The notes under the pieces were generated by a model. The model did not search any database. It was not told the DNA's origin and worked only from the letters and a program-made list of their open reading frames with translations. Below, one piece after another: positions 46,851 through 53,937 of a stretch of 64,000 bases of DNA; within the stretch, counting starts at the first letter, position 1, and every line of letters starts with the position of its first letter. The translations under genes were made by a program, and so were the position numbers. Source of the DNA: UBA695 sp042691655 (lineage in GTDB: Bacteria; Verrucomicrobiota; Verrucomicrobiia; Chthoniobacterales; Chthoniobacteraceae); NCBI GenBank assembly GCA_042691655.1, contig CP170506.1, forward strand, positions 5,394,001 through 5,458,000, given 5' to 3'.

Positions 46851-48662
46851 TTATAGCGCGGTGGGCAGTTTGGCTCCGTCCTCGGCCTTGAGTTTGGAGT
46901 TCACGGGGTTGGTGATGACGTCCTTGTAGCTCATCCCCCCGGGGATCATCGGCAGGACGTGCTCGGTGTAGGGCACCAGGACGTCCAAAATGTACGGTTC
47001 CTTCGCCTCCAGCATCCGGGCCATGGCGGGTTTGAGGTCGGCTTTGTGGAGCACGCGCTCACACTTGACGCCGAAGCCTGCGCAGATGGCCACGTAGTCG
47101 GGGTAGATCTGCTCCTTGTGCGCCGGGTCGCCCAGGTAGGTGTGGGCGCGGTTGCTGCCGTATTTAAGGTCCTCCCACTGCACGACCATGCCGAGGTGTT
47201 GGTTATTGAGGATGATCGCCTTGGCCGCGATGTGCTCGATGTGCGCCATCGCCAGCTCCTGGACGTTCATCAAAAAGGAGCCGTCGCCGTCGATGTCGAT
47301 GACTTCCAGGTCGGGCCGGGCGACTTTCGCGCCGATGGCGGCGGGGTAGCCGAAGCCCATTGTGCCGAGGCCCGCGGAGGTCAGGAAGGTGCGCGGTTTG
47401 CGGAAATGGTAGAACTGGCCGGTCCACATCTGGTGCTGGCCGACGCCGGTGGTGATGATCGCCTCGCCGTGGGTCATTTCGCAGAGGAGCTCGACGACGT
47501 ATTGCTGCATGATCGCCCGCTCGGTGTTGCGGTAGGTCAGCGGGAACTGCTGCTTCCACATGTCGATCTTGGCATACCACGCCGGGTAGGTGGCCGGGGC
47601 GGGCTGGCGGGTGACGCCGCGCTCTTCCAGCAGGCAGTTGAGGCGGGTCAGGGCGTATTTGACGTCGCTCTGGATGGCCAGGTGCACCGGCTTGTTTTTG
47701 TTGATCTCGGAGGCGTCGATGTCGAGGTGGACGATGGTGGAGCGTTCGCAGAAACGCTCGACTTTGCTGGTGACGCGGTCGTCAAAGCGGACGCTGATGG
47801 CCAGCACGACGTCGGCTTCGTTCACGGTATTATTGGCGTAAACGGTGCCGTGCATGCCCAGCCATTTGAGGGCGAGGGGGTGGTTTTCCGGGAAGCCGCC
47901 GACGCCCATCAGCGTGGTGGCGACGGGGATGCCGGTGCGCTCGGCGAATTCCAGCAGTTCCTCGGACGCGTTGCCCGAGATGATGCCGCCGCCGCAGTAG
48001 ATGGCGGGTTGCTTGGCCCCGGCGATGAGGTCGAGCATCGCCTGGAGCGATTCCTCATCGGCTTTGGGGAAAGGTTTGTAGCCGGGGAGGTCGATCGATT
48101 CCGGGAAAACCAGCGGGGCCTTGGCCTCCTGGATGTTCTTGGGCAGGTCGATCAGCACCGGACCCGGGCGGCCGCTTTGGGCGATGTAAAAGGCTTCTTT
48201 GATGACGCGCGGGATATCCGCCGTGTCGAGGATCAGGTAGTTATGCTTCACCACCGGCAGCGACATGCCGAACATGTCCGTTTCCTGGAAAGCGCCTTTG
48301 CCGATCAAGGGGCTGGCGACCTGGCCGGTGATGGCGATCAGCGGGACCGAATCGAGATAGGCGTCGGCGATGCCGGTGATCAAGTTCGTTGCTCCGGGGC
48401 CCGAGGTGGCCATGACCACACCCGCGCGGCCCGTGACGCGCGCGTAGCCCTCCGCCGCGAAGGCTCCGCCCTGCTCGTGGCGCGGGAGGATGGTCCGGAT
48501 TTGCTTACTGCGGGTCAGCGCCTGGTGGACGGGCATGCTTGCGCCGCCGGGGTAGGCGAAAATCGTGTCCACACCCTCGCGTTCCAAACATTTTACCAGA
48601 ATCTCCGCGCCGGTGAGGAGAGGAGTTTCGGAAGCTGAGGATGGGTTGGTCGGCGTGGTCAT
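46851..48662 (-). CDS. ilvB: Acetolactate synthase large subunit
   Basis: A 603-residue TPP enzyme. It has the N-terminal GVDTIFAYPGGASMPVHQALT, ATSGPGATNLITGIADAYLDSVPLIAITGQV, and the C-terminal TPP motif GDGSFLMNVQELAMA. It makes acetolactate or acetohydroxybutyrate for branched-chain amino acids. The next gene is not an ilvN small subunit. ATG 48662 is chosen because the in-frame extension to 48809 has no family match and carries the putative attenuator. Confidence 0.95.
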   Translation of the reverse strand: MTTPTNPSSASETPLLTGAEILVKCLEREGVDTIFAYPGGASMPVHQALTRSKQIRTILPRHEQGGAFAAEGYARVTGRAGVVMATSGPGATNLITGIADAYLDSVPLIAITGQVASPLIGKGAFQETDMFGMSLPVVKHNYLILDTADIPRVIKEAFYIAQSGRPGPVLIDLPKNIQEAKAPLVFPESIDLPGYKPFPKADEESLQAMLDLIAGAKQPAIYCGGGIISGNASEELLEFAERTGIPVATTLMGVGGFPENHPLALKWLGMHGTVYANNTVNEADVVLAISVRFDDRVTSKVERFCERSTIVHLDIDASEINKNKPVHLAIQSDVKYALTRLNCLLEERGVTRQPAPATYPAWYAKIDMWKQQFPLTYRNTERAIMQQYVVELLCEMTHGEAIITTGVGQHQMWTGQFYHFRKPRTFLTSAGLGTMGFGYPAAIGAKVARPDLEVIDIDGDGSFLMNVQELAMAHIEHIAAKAIILNNQHLGMVVQWEDLKYGSNRAHTYLGDPAHKEQIYPDYVAICAGFGVKCERVLHKADLKPAMARMLEAKEPYILDVLVPYTEHVLPMIPGGMSYKDVITNPVNSKLKAEDGAKLPTAL

Positions 48663-48736
48663 AGGGAAAAGGTTGCTAAGCATAGAGAGGAAACGCCGCT
48701 CAATCAAGCGTGGGTTCGTATTCCCGGGTTTGGGAT

Positions 48737-48785
48737 AAAAAGCGGCGGATTTAAACAACCGCTGATGCAATGTAAAACGCCGCTT
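48737..48785 (-). terminator. Terminator-like hairpin (possible attenuator) ahead of ilvB
   Basis: On the minus strand AAGCGGCG (48785-48778) pairs with CGCCGCTT (48747-48740), followed by a TTTTTA tract. It lies about 75 bases ahead of the ilvB start. Between the arms is another GCGG that could pair in a different way, as in attenuators. No leader peptide rich in Ile, Leu or Val is seen. Confidence 0.5.
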
Positions 48786-48882
48786 GATTTTTTGGCTCAC
48801 TCTTTTCAAGCTACGTAGATAGACGCAAGGAACCGTGCGGGAATGGCCGCATGAGCGTTAGAAAACAACCCTATATACCCCA

Positions 48883-49503
48883 ATGACCTTCTCACTTTTA
48901 CGGAAATGCGCGCGCTTGGGCTCGCTCGTTTCCCGAAACAACACCCCTGAACCCCCCGTACCTGCATTAGTGACCTCCACGGCCACCGCCGTCAGGGAAA
49001 CTGCCGATACGTACTCGTTTTGCCTGCAGAGCTTTGACTCACTGCTCGGAACCCTCGAAAAGATCACCTTTACGCTTTCGGCCTCCATCAAGGCGACGTT
49101 TTCCTTCGACAACCCCTCGCGCCATCTCGCCGAGGTCAGCTTTCATAACAAAATCACGCTGCATTTGCACAGCGACGGCACGGCCATTGCGATGAATGGA
49201 AAAACCTCCTTCATGGTAAAGACCAAGGTGGCGGCGGGAGAAAAATACAACTCCGGCGAGAAAATCCGCGTGGTGCCTTTTGACAGCACGGAATATTCCC
49301 AACCGGAAATCCTTGCCCTGTTTGCGGCTGAGGGTGGCGGAGAAACCGACCTGACCCTCATTTCAAACTGTGCAAAGTCCTTTCAGTCCAAAGGCGGGTT
49401 TGGAATTTACAACCACCACATGGAATTGGACGCCACGCTCGACGTAGCGTACGTCTACTCGCCGTTTGCGGATGCGGCACTCAAGCAATCTCCTCGTCGG
49501 TGA
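48883..49503 (+). CDS. Protein with choice-of-anchor-E-like domain
   Basis: A 206-residue protein. From about residue 30 it matches the layout of choice-of-anchor-E domains, with the usual core FDSLLGTLEKITFTLSASI, then TFSFDNPSRHL, ITLHLHSDG and an end strand ATLDVAYVYSP. These domains sit on exported proteins that carry different C-terminal anchors. Here there is no clear signal peptide and no anchor at the end, so this may be a decayed or cut form. The 3' end overlaps the convergent radical SAM gene. Confidence 0.55.
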   Translation: MTFSLLRKCARLGSLVSRNNTPEPPVPALVTSTATAVRETADTYSFCLQSFDSLLGTLEKITFTLSASIKATFSFDNPSRHLAEVSFHNKITLHLHSDGTAIAMNGKTSFMVKTKVAAGEKYNSGEKIRVVPFDSTEYSQPEILALFAAEGGGETDLTLISNCAKSFQSKGGFGIYNHHMELDATLDVAYVYSPFADAALKQSPRR

Positions 49504-50641
49504 GGTAGCAGCCGGGGTCTTCGCGCCACGGATCGCCAAAGCGCTGCCAGGCCCGGACGCGGAAGCCGCCGCCGCACAGGTCCAGGTATCGGCAGGTGGC
49601 GCACCGCCCGCCGACGGGTCGGGGCCGGGTGCGCAGGCCGTTCAGGATGCTGTCGTCGCAGCGGCTCCAGATTTCTGAAAACGGACGCTCTTTGACGTTA
49701 CCCAGGGTGTGGTCCTGCCAAAATTGGTCGGGGTGGACGTTCCCCTGCGTGTCGATGTTGCCGATCCCGACGCCGCTGCTGTTGTTGCCGCCGCCGTTCC
49801 ACTGGATCAATTTGAGCGCGCGGGCGTGCCGCTCGGGGTCCCCGGCCAAGCGGGCGAGCAGATACGGCCCGTCGGCGGGCTGGTCCACGGTGAGCACCTC
49901 GCGGTCGAGCCCTGCGGCGTGCCAGGCTTCCACGCGGTCCATGATTTTGTCGAGCGCAGTGCGGATTTCCCCCGGTTCCAACAGCGAGAGGTTCACCCCG
50001 CGGCCGCTGTAGACCAGGTGGTAAAAGCAGACGCGCCGGATGTCCTCGGCTTCGATGAAGTCCAGAATGCGGTCGATATCGGTAATGGTGTGGCGCGTCA
50101 AGGTCAGGCGCAGGCCCGCTTTTTGATCGGCCTCCTTACAGTATTTGAACGCCGCGACCGCCTTGGCGAACGCCCCCGGCTTGCCCCGGAACTGGTCGTG
50201 CGTTTCGCCGATGCCGTCCAGGGAAATGCCGACGTAGGAGAAGCCGATTTCGCGCAGCCGGACGGCGATTTCCGGTGTAATGAGCGTGCCGTTGGTGGAA
50301 ATGGTGAGCCGCAGGCCGCGTTCGGTGGCGTATTTCGAGAGGTCGAAAAAGCGGGGGTGGATGAGAGGTTCGCCGCCGGAAAGGAGCAGCGCGGGGACGC
50401 CGAAGCGGGCGAGGTCATCCACCACGGCCTTGGATTGCTCCCAGGTCAGCTCTCCGGGGTAGTCGCGGGCGTCGGAGTCCGAGTAACAGTGGACGCACTT
50501 AAGGTTACAGCGCCGGGTGATATTCCAGACGACGATGGGGCGGCGTTCGGCGGCGCTGGTGGGCGCGCCATGGCCCATGCCATAACGAAGCCCATCAGCA
50601 GGCTGGGCGACATCGCAGAGAAGGCGGGTGAAGTTGATCAT
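49481..50641 (-). CDS. Radical SAM/SPASM protein, AhbC/NirJ-like
   Basis: A 386-residue protein. It starts LLCDVAQPADGLRYGMG, then the radical SAM motif CNLKCVHCY, LLLSGGEPLIHPRFF and the SPASM end CATCRYLDLCGGGFRVRA with a late DPGCYLTDEEI. This start and end are typical of AhbC and NirJ, which change side chains of siroheme-derived tetrapyrroles in heme or heme d1 making. A second radical SAM/SPASM gene lies right upstream. No other heme genes are near, so the exact substrate is open. Confidence 0.85.
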   Translation of the reverse strand: MINFTRLLCDVAQPADGLRYGMGHGAPTSAAERRPIVVWNITRRCNLKCVHCYSDSDARDYPGELTWEQSKAVVDDLARFGVPALLLSGGEPLIHPRFFDLSKYATERGLRLTISTNGTLITPEIAVRLREIGFSYVGISLDGIGETHDQFRGKPGAFAKAVAAFKYCKEADQKAGLRLTLTRHTITDIDRILDFIEAEDIRRVCFYHLVYSGRGVNLSLLEPGEIRTALDKIMDRVEAWHAAGLDREVLTVDQPADGPYLLARLAGDPERHARALKLIQWNGGGNNSSGVGIGNIDTQGNVHPDQFWQDHTLGNVKERPFSEIWSRCDDSILNGLRTRPRPVGGRCATCRYLDLCGGGFRVRAWQRFGDPWREDPGCYLTDEEIA

Positions 50642-50714
50642 GAAAGGGAAGTAAGGATTGGAAACCAGAGGGACTCAGGAAAAAAGGCAGAAAAATAAAT
50701 CATCCTCTTGCAGA

Positions 50715-50745
50715 TCTCTGTGCTCTCTGTGTCCTCTGTGGTGAA
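50715..50745. repeat. CTCTGTG-type short repeat tract
   Basis: Three related units of CTCTGTGNNCTCTGTG type stand in the gap between the two radical SAM genes. The look is that of a dispersed short repeat as seen between genes in several phyla. No stem or gene is evident. Confidence 0.55.
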
Positions 50746-50749
50746 TCTT

Positions 50750-51865
50750 TTACGGCTTATGGAGAATCGCCCCCGGGTGGGCCACTTCGCCGGGCGGCTC
50801 CAGCGGGCTGGAGTGGGGCTGGTAGACGCAGAGCGGTTCGGAGGCGAGCAGGTTGCCCGTCATCGCGTAAGAGCGCGCCCGTGAGCCGCCGCAAATCCGG
50901 TTCCATTCGCACTTGCCGCATTTGCCCTTGAGCTGATCGGGATCGCGCAGCGACTGGAGCAGCGGCGACTCGCGGTAAACCGTCAGCAGATCCTCCCCGC
51001 GCACGTTCCCGGCCACCATCGGCAGGAAGCCGCTCGGGCAGATGTCCCCCACGTGGGAGACAAAAACGAACCCCTTGCCGTCGTTGGTGTTGCCGAGCAT
51101 CGGGGGCGGGCCGGATTGCTCCGCGCGCCAGCGCTGCCAGGCCACGCGGCGATAATGCTGCCCCTCGGTGGTCTTGATTTTATACGTCACGCGGCGCGAA
51201 AGCTCCCAAAGCCGGTTGAAAAGCGCCTCCAGCTCCGGGCCGTCGAGCAAATCGGCGTTCTTGCCCCGGCCCGTGGGCACCAGCAGGAAGAGGTTCCACA
51301 TCGCGGGGCGGATCTCGTCCATCAGCGCGACAAATGCGTCGAATTGGTCCAGATTCTGGCGGGTGAGGGTCGTATTGATCTGGAAATCGAGCCCATGGGC
51401 GCGACACGCCTCCATCGCCTTTTGCGTCCAGTCCCACGTGCCCGGGACGCCCCGGAAAGCGTCGTGCGTTTCGCGGCTGGCCCCGTCGATACTCAGCGAG
51501 AGCCGGTGCAGGCCCGCGTCGTGGAGCCCCTGGAGATCGGCTTTCAGGAAACGAGGCGTGGCGCTCGGGCTCAGGGCTACCTCCAGCCCCTTCGAGCGGG
51601 CATAAGAGACCAGTTCGAGAATATCCGGGCGCATCATCGGGTCGCCGCCGGTCAGGATGAAGTAGCCGGGCGTGGCGCGGGCCACCTGGTCGATGAACTG
51701 CTTGCCCTCCTCCGTCGTCAGCTCGCGAGGGTCGCGCTGGGGCTGCGCCTCGGCCCGACAATGGCGACACGCCAGCACACAGGACCGGGTGACTTCCCAG
51801 ATCACGATAAACGGGTGGTCATCCCATCGGGAAAGCGGGTTACGAAGGGCGAGATTCGGGTGCAT
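50750..51865 (-). CDS. Radical SAM/SPASM protein (TIGR04053-like, related to AhbD)
   Basis: A 371-residue protein. The N-terminus has VIWEVTRSCVLACRHCRAEAQP with the CxxxCxxC cluster site and RDPRELTTEEGK. It has FILTGGDPMMRPD, FRGVPGTWDWTQ, NDGKGFVFVSHVGDICPSGFLP and the SPASM end KCGKCEWNRICGGSRARSYAMTGN. These match the TIGR04053 type, which is near AhbD heme synthases. With the AhbC/NirJ-like gene next to it, it suggests a tetrapyrrole side-chain pathway. The substrate cannot be proved from sequence. Confidence 0.82.
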   Translation of the reverse strand: MHPNLALRNPLSRWDDHPFIVIWEVTRSCVLACRHCRAEAQPQRDPRELTTEEGKQFIDQVARATPGYFILTGGDPMMRPDILELVSYARSKGLEVALSPSATPRFLKADLQGLHDAGLHRLSLSIDGASRETHDAFRGVPGTWDWTQKAMEACRAHGLDFQINTTLTRQNLDQFDAFVALMDEIRPAMWNLFLLVPTGRGKNADLLDGPELEALFNRLWELSRRVTYKIKTTEGQHYRRVAWQRWRAEQSGPPPMLGNTNDGKGFVFVSHVGDICPSGFLPMVAGNVRGEDLLTVYRESPLLQSLRDPDQLKGKCGKCEWNRICGGSRARSYAMTGNLLASEPLCVYQPHSSPLEPPGEVAHPGAILHKP

Positions 51866-51935
51866 CGCCCCTTACTGTGCTTCATTTTAGGGGAAACGCC
51901 CAATGATTTTTGCACCGGAGAGTCGGCTGAAAACC

Positions 51936-51990
51936 AACGCACCGGGAGAATCGAACTCCCGATGCGGCCGTGTTTTGGAGACGGGCTTCT
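51936..51990 (-). other. tRNA-like remnant (3' half of a tRNA-Trp-like sequence)
   Basis: On the minus strand a T-arm (GGGAGTTCGATTCTCCC, plus 51944-51960) is followed by GGTGCGTT, and preceded by a loop with CTCCAAA, as in tRNA-Trp (anticodon CCA, plus 51976-51978). But the anticodon loop is two bases too long, no D-arm is seen and no 5' acceptor strand pairs with the 3' end. It may be a leftover from past integration at a tRNA gene. Confidence 0.45.
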
Positions 51991-52039
51991 CAGGGCGGGT
52001 TGCATCTTGCGGAAAGAAAAACGCTATTACAATAAAAAA

Positions 52040-52055
52040 GCCCTATGCATAGGGC
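52040..52055. promoter_or_regulatory. Perfect 16-bp palindrome upstream of the XRE gene
   Basis: GCCCTATGCATAGGGC reads the same on both strands, and ends 32 bases before the XRE start. A-rich and T-rich flanks could make it a terminator, but the place fits an operator for the small regulator. Confidence 0.5.
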
Positions 52056-52087
52056 CTGATTTTTAAAAAAATACGCCACACTCAGGT

Positions 52088-52300
52088 GTGCTTTCTTCCA
52101 AACAATTTGGCAAAAATGTTGCGCGATTGCGGGTTGAACGTAGCCTGACGCAACTGCAACTTGCTACAGAGGCGGAGCTTAGCCGCTCCTCTTTGCAATA
52201 CATTGAAAAAGGGCGATTTTATCCATCGCTGGCCATTGTTTTGCGGCTGAAGAAAGCACTTGGCTGCTCATGGGATGTGCTGATGGAGGGAGTAGAGTAG
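52088..52300 (+). CDS. Small XRE-family (Cro/C1-type) regulator
   Basis: A 70-residue protein, almost all helix-turn-helix: FGKNVARLRVERSLTQLQLATEAELSRSSLQYIEKGRFYPSLAIVLRLKKAL. Its only start is GTG. It has no extra domain, like phage repressors and controller proteins of restriction systems, but no such partner is near. Base composition is lower in GC than the neighbours. It may control itself through the palindrome at 52040. Confidence 0.85.
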   Translation: MLSSKQFGKNVARLRVERSLTQLQLATEAELSRSSLQYIEKGRFYPSLAIVLRLKKALGCSWDVLMEGVE

Positions 52301-52308
52301 TTTTTCCT

Positions 52309-52333
52309 CGTTCCCAAACTCCATTTGGGAACG
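52309..52333. repeat. Hairpin repeat (CGTTCCCAAA / TTTGGGAACG)
   Basis: A 10-bp perfect stem around the loop CTCCA, just after the XRE gene. No T-run follows, so it is more like a REP-type element. A further palindrome, CCAGCGCTTGCGCTGG, lies about 80 bases on. Confidence 0.7.
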
Positions 52334-52431
52334 CCAATGCTTCTGCAATAGAAAAAGGCAACGGCCCGAAGCGGCGCGCGTAAGCCGACGCTATCGCGCG
52401 GAAGCGCGGGAAAGTCCAGCGCTTGCGCTGG

Positions 52432-53274
52432 CTACTTGATCATCACCGGCACGCCTTGCTTGAGGAGCGTCGAAATCTCTTCCATCTCATCCGGAGCGAT
52501 CCCGATGCCGTAGACCGGCTTCTGGCCCCCCTCCGTAAAAAACGCATAGCCCTTCGCGCTCGTCTCCACCCAGCGGTCACTGCCCATATACTCCTTGGCC
52601 GGGAAATTCACCGGATTCCCATCGCGCCAAGCCATCTTCCGCGTCACCTTCGCGGCGATCGCCAGCTTCTCCGTCCCCTTCTTCGGCGCGGGGACATTCC
52701 AGCTTTGCGCGGCGTACTCGCGGAAATACTTTCCCTGATTAAAAAGCGTCACCACCCGCGTCTTGCGGTCCACCGTCACCGAAAAATTCGCCGGACTGAT
52801 CAGCAGCACCTGGCCGATGCGCAGGCGGCGCGGGTCATCCAGATTGTTGCAGCGCATAATCAGTTCCCCCGTCGTCTTAAGCTTGCGCTCGATCTTCGCC
52901 AGAGCATCGCCCGAATGGATTTCGTAATGGATCTTGTCCGGCGAATCGACCGTCGAGAAAAAGATGTCGCTGTTGACCTTGCCGAGCGCCTTGCGCGTCT
53001 CATCCAGCTTGGTCGAAAAGGGGTAGTTTTCGAGAAAATGCTCCAGCGCCTCGCGGGCCTTCACTAAGTCGCGACCGCTGGCCACCTTCATCGCTTTATC
53101 GAAATCGGGCAGACTCGGGTCGGGCGGGGGCGCGGATTTCCCCGCCGCCAGCTCCCCGGGCGGCGCCTGCTGCGGCTTGACAATCAACTGGTAGCCGAAC
53201 CACCCGGCGGAACCGAAAACCGCCGCGCTCAGCGCCAGGATCGTCAGCGACTTGAAGATGCAGCCCAGTCTCAT
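52432..53274 (-). CDS. LysM plus YkuD-like protein lacking L,D-transpeptidase catalytic residues
   Basis: A 280-residue protein. A signal anchor (about 8-30) and a helical part lead to a LysM-type repeat (YEIHSGDALAKIERKLKTTGELIMRCNNLDDPRRLRIGQVLLI). The C-terminal part looks like a YkuD fold (VTVDRKTRVVTLFNQGKYFREY, and YGIGIAPDEMEEISTLLKQGVPVMI at the end). In active enzymes the last part holds SHGCIRL-type residues; here no Cys or His is present at that place. So it is most likely a peptidoglycan-binding protein without catalysis. Confidence 0.75.
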   Translation of the reverse strand: MRLGCIFKSLTILALSAAVFGSAGWFGYQLIVKPQQAPPGELAAGKSAPPPDPSLPDFDKAMKVASGRDLVKAREALEHFLENYPFSTKLDETRKALGKVNSDIFFSTVDSPDKIHYEIHSGDALAKIERKLKTTGELIMRCNNLDDPRRLRIGQVLLISPANFSVTVDRKTRVVTLFNQGKYFREYAAQSWNVPAPKKGTEKLAIAAKVTRKMAWRDGNPVNFPAKEYMGSDRWVETSAKGYAFFTEGGQKPVYGIGIAPDEMEEISTLLKQGVPVMIK

Positions 53275-53283
53275 CGCACGCTC

Positions 53284-53802
53284 TTACAACAGCCCCCTGC
53301 GGCGGAAGTCGTTCACATTGCCGCCCGCGGATTGTTGCACCAGGTCAACTGTGAATTTTAGAAGACACACCTCCCAGGCATCGTCCACCCCTTCAATAAT
53401 GGCCGTGAGCGGCTCATCCGCCGGGTTGATGCGGTCCTGGATGCGCGAGATGACCTCGGGAACGGCCCCATGGACCACCTCCTCGATCACGTCCCCCTTG
53501 CGGAACTGGAAGCCGTATTTGAGAAAGGTCAGCTTGTGTTCTTCGAGCGAATCGGCGTACCGGCGGGCCTTTTCCCCAAAACCCTCCAGGAGAACCTTGG
53601 AGAAGTTCTGCGGGGAAACGATGCGGGGCTGATCGGCTTCGATCCTGCCATCGCGCACGCGCACCACATCCACCTGGTCGAGCAATTCACTGACGAGGTG
53701 AAAGCGGAAGCTGGTGCTGCCGAAGGTCGCGATACGACGGTCGGGGGCCACGATTACTTTCGTGTTCTCGACGGCGTATTGGAAATCGTCTTCGCTCTTC
53801 AT
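53284..53802 (-). CDS. Conserved hypothetical protein
   Basis: A 172-residue soluble protein with mixed strands and helices. It begins SEDDFQYAVENTKVIVAPDRRIATFGSTSF and carries PQNFSKVLLEGFGEKARRYADSLEE in the middle. No known motif is seen. It precedes the LysM-YkuD-like gene by 9 bases and is probably in one operon with it. A role beside the cell wall is only a guess from position. Confidence 0.65.
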   Translation of the reverse strand: MKSEDDFQYAVENTKVIVAPDRRIATFGSTSFRFHLVSELLDQVDVVRVRDGRIEADQPRIVSPQNFSKVLLEGFGEKARRYADSLEEHKLTFLKYGFQFRKGDVIEEVVHGAVPEVISRIQDRINPADEPLTAIIEGVDDAWEVCLLKFTVDLVQQSAGGNVNDFRRRGLL

Positions 53803-53937
53803 CGGTATAGGGTCAACATAAGGGACACTTCCCTGCTTTCAAATGGCGAAATGCGAGTTTTTTTCCCGCGCGGGGAGTGTGCGGGGAGCGAGTCCTTGCC
53901 AAAGGGGGTGGGGGTGTGGGAAATTAAAGGCAAAAAT

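Noticed and set aside
48662..48809. ilvB starting at 48809
   Set aside because: The added 49 residues are basic and do not match the family, and the stretch holds a terminator-like hairpin.
51936..52000. Working tRNA-Trp gene
   Set aside because: No D-arm, no 5' acceptor strand and an anticodon loop two bases too long, so only a remnant is claimed.
51985..52010. TPP riboswitch (CTGAGA)
   Set aside because: Only the CTGAGA box is present; the other conserved parts are missing, and no thiamine gene is downstream.
52088..52300. Restriction-modification controller protein
   Set aside because: The size fits, but no methylase or nuclease gene is near and no typical C-box pair is seen.
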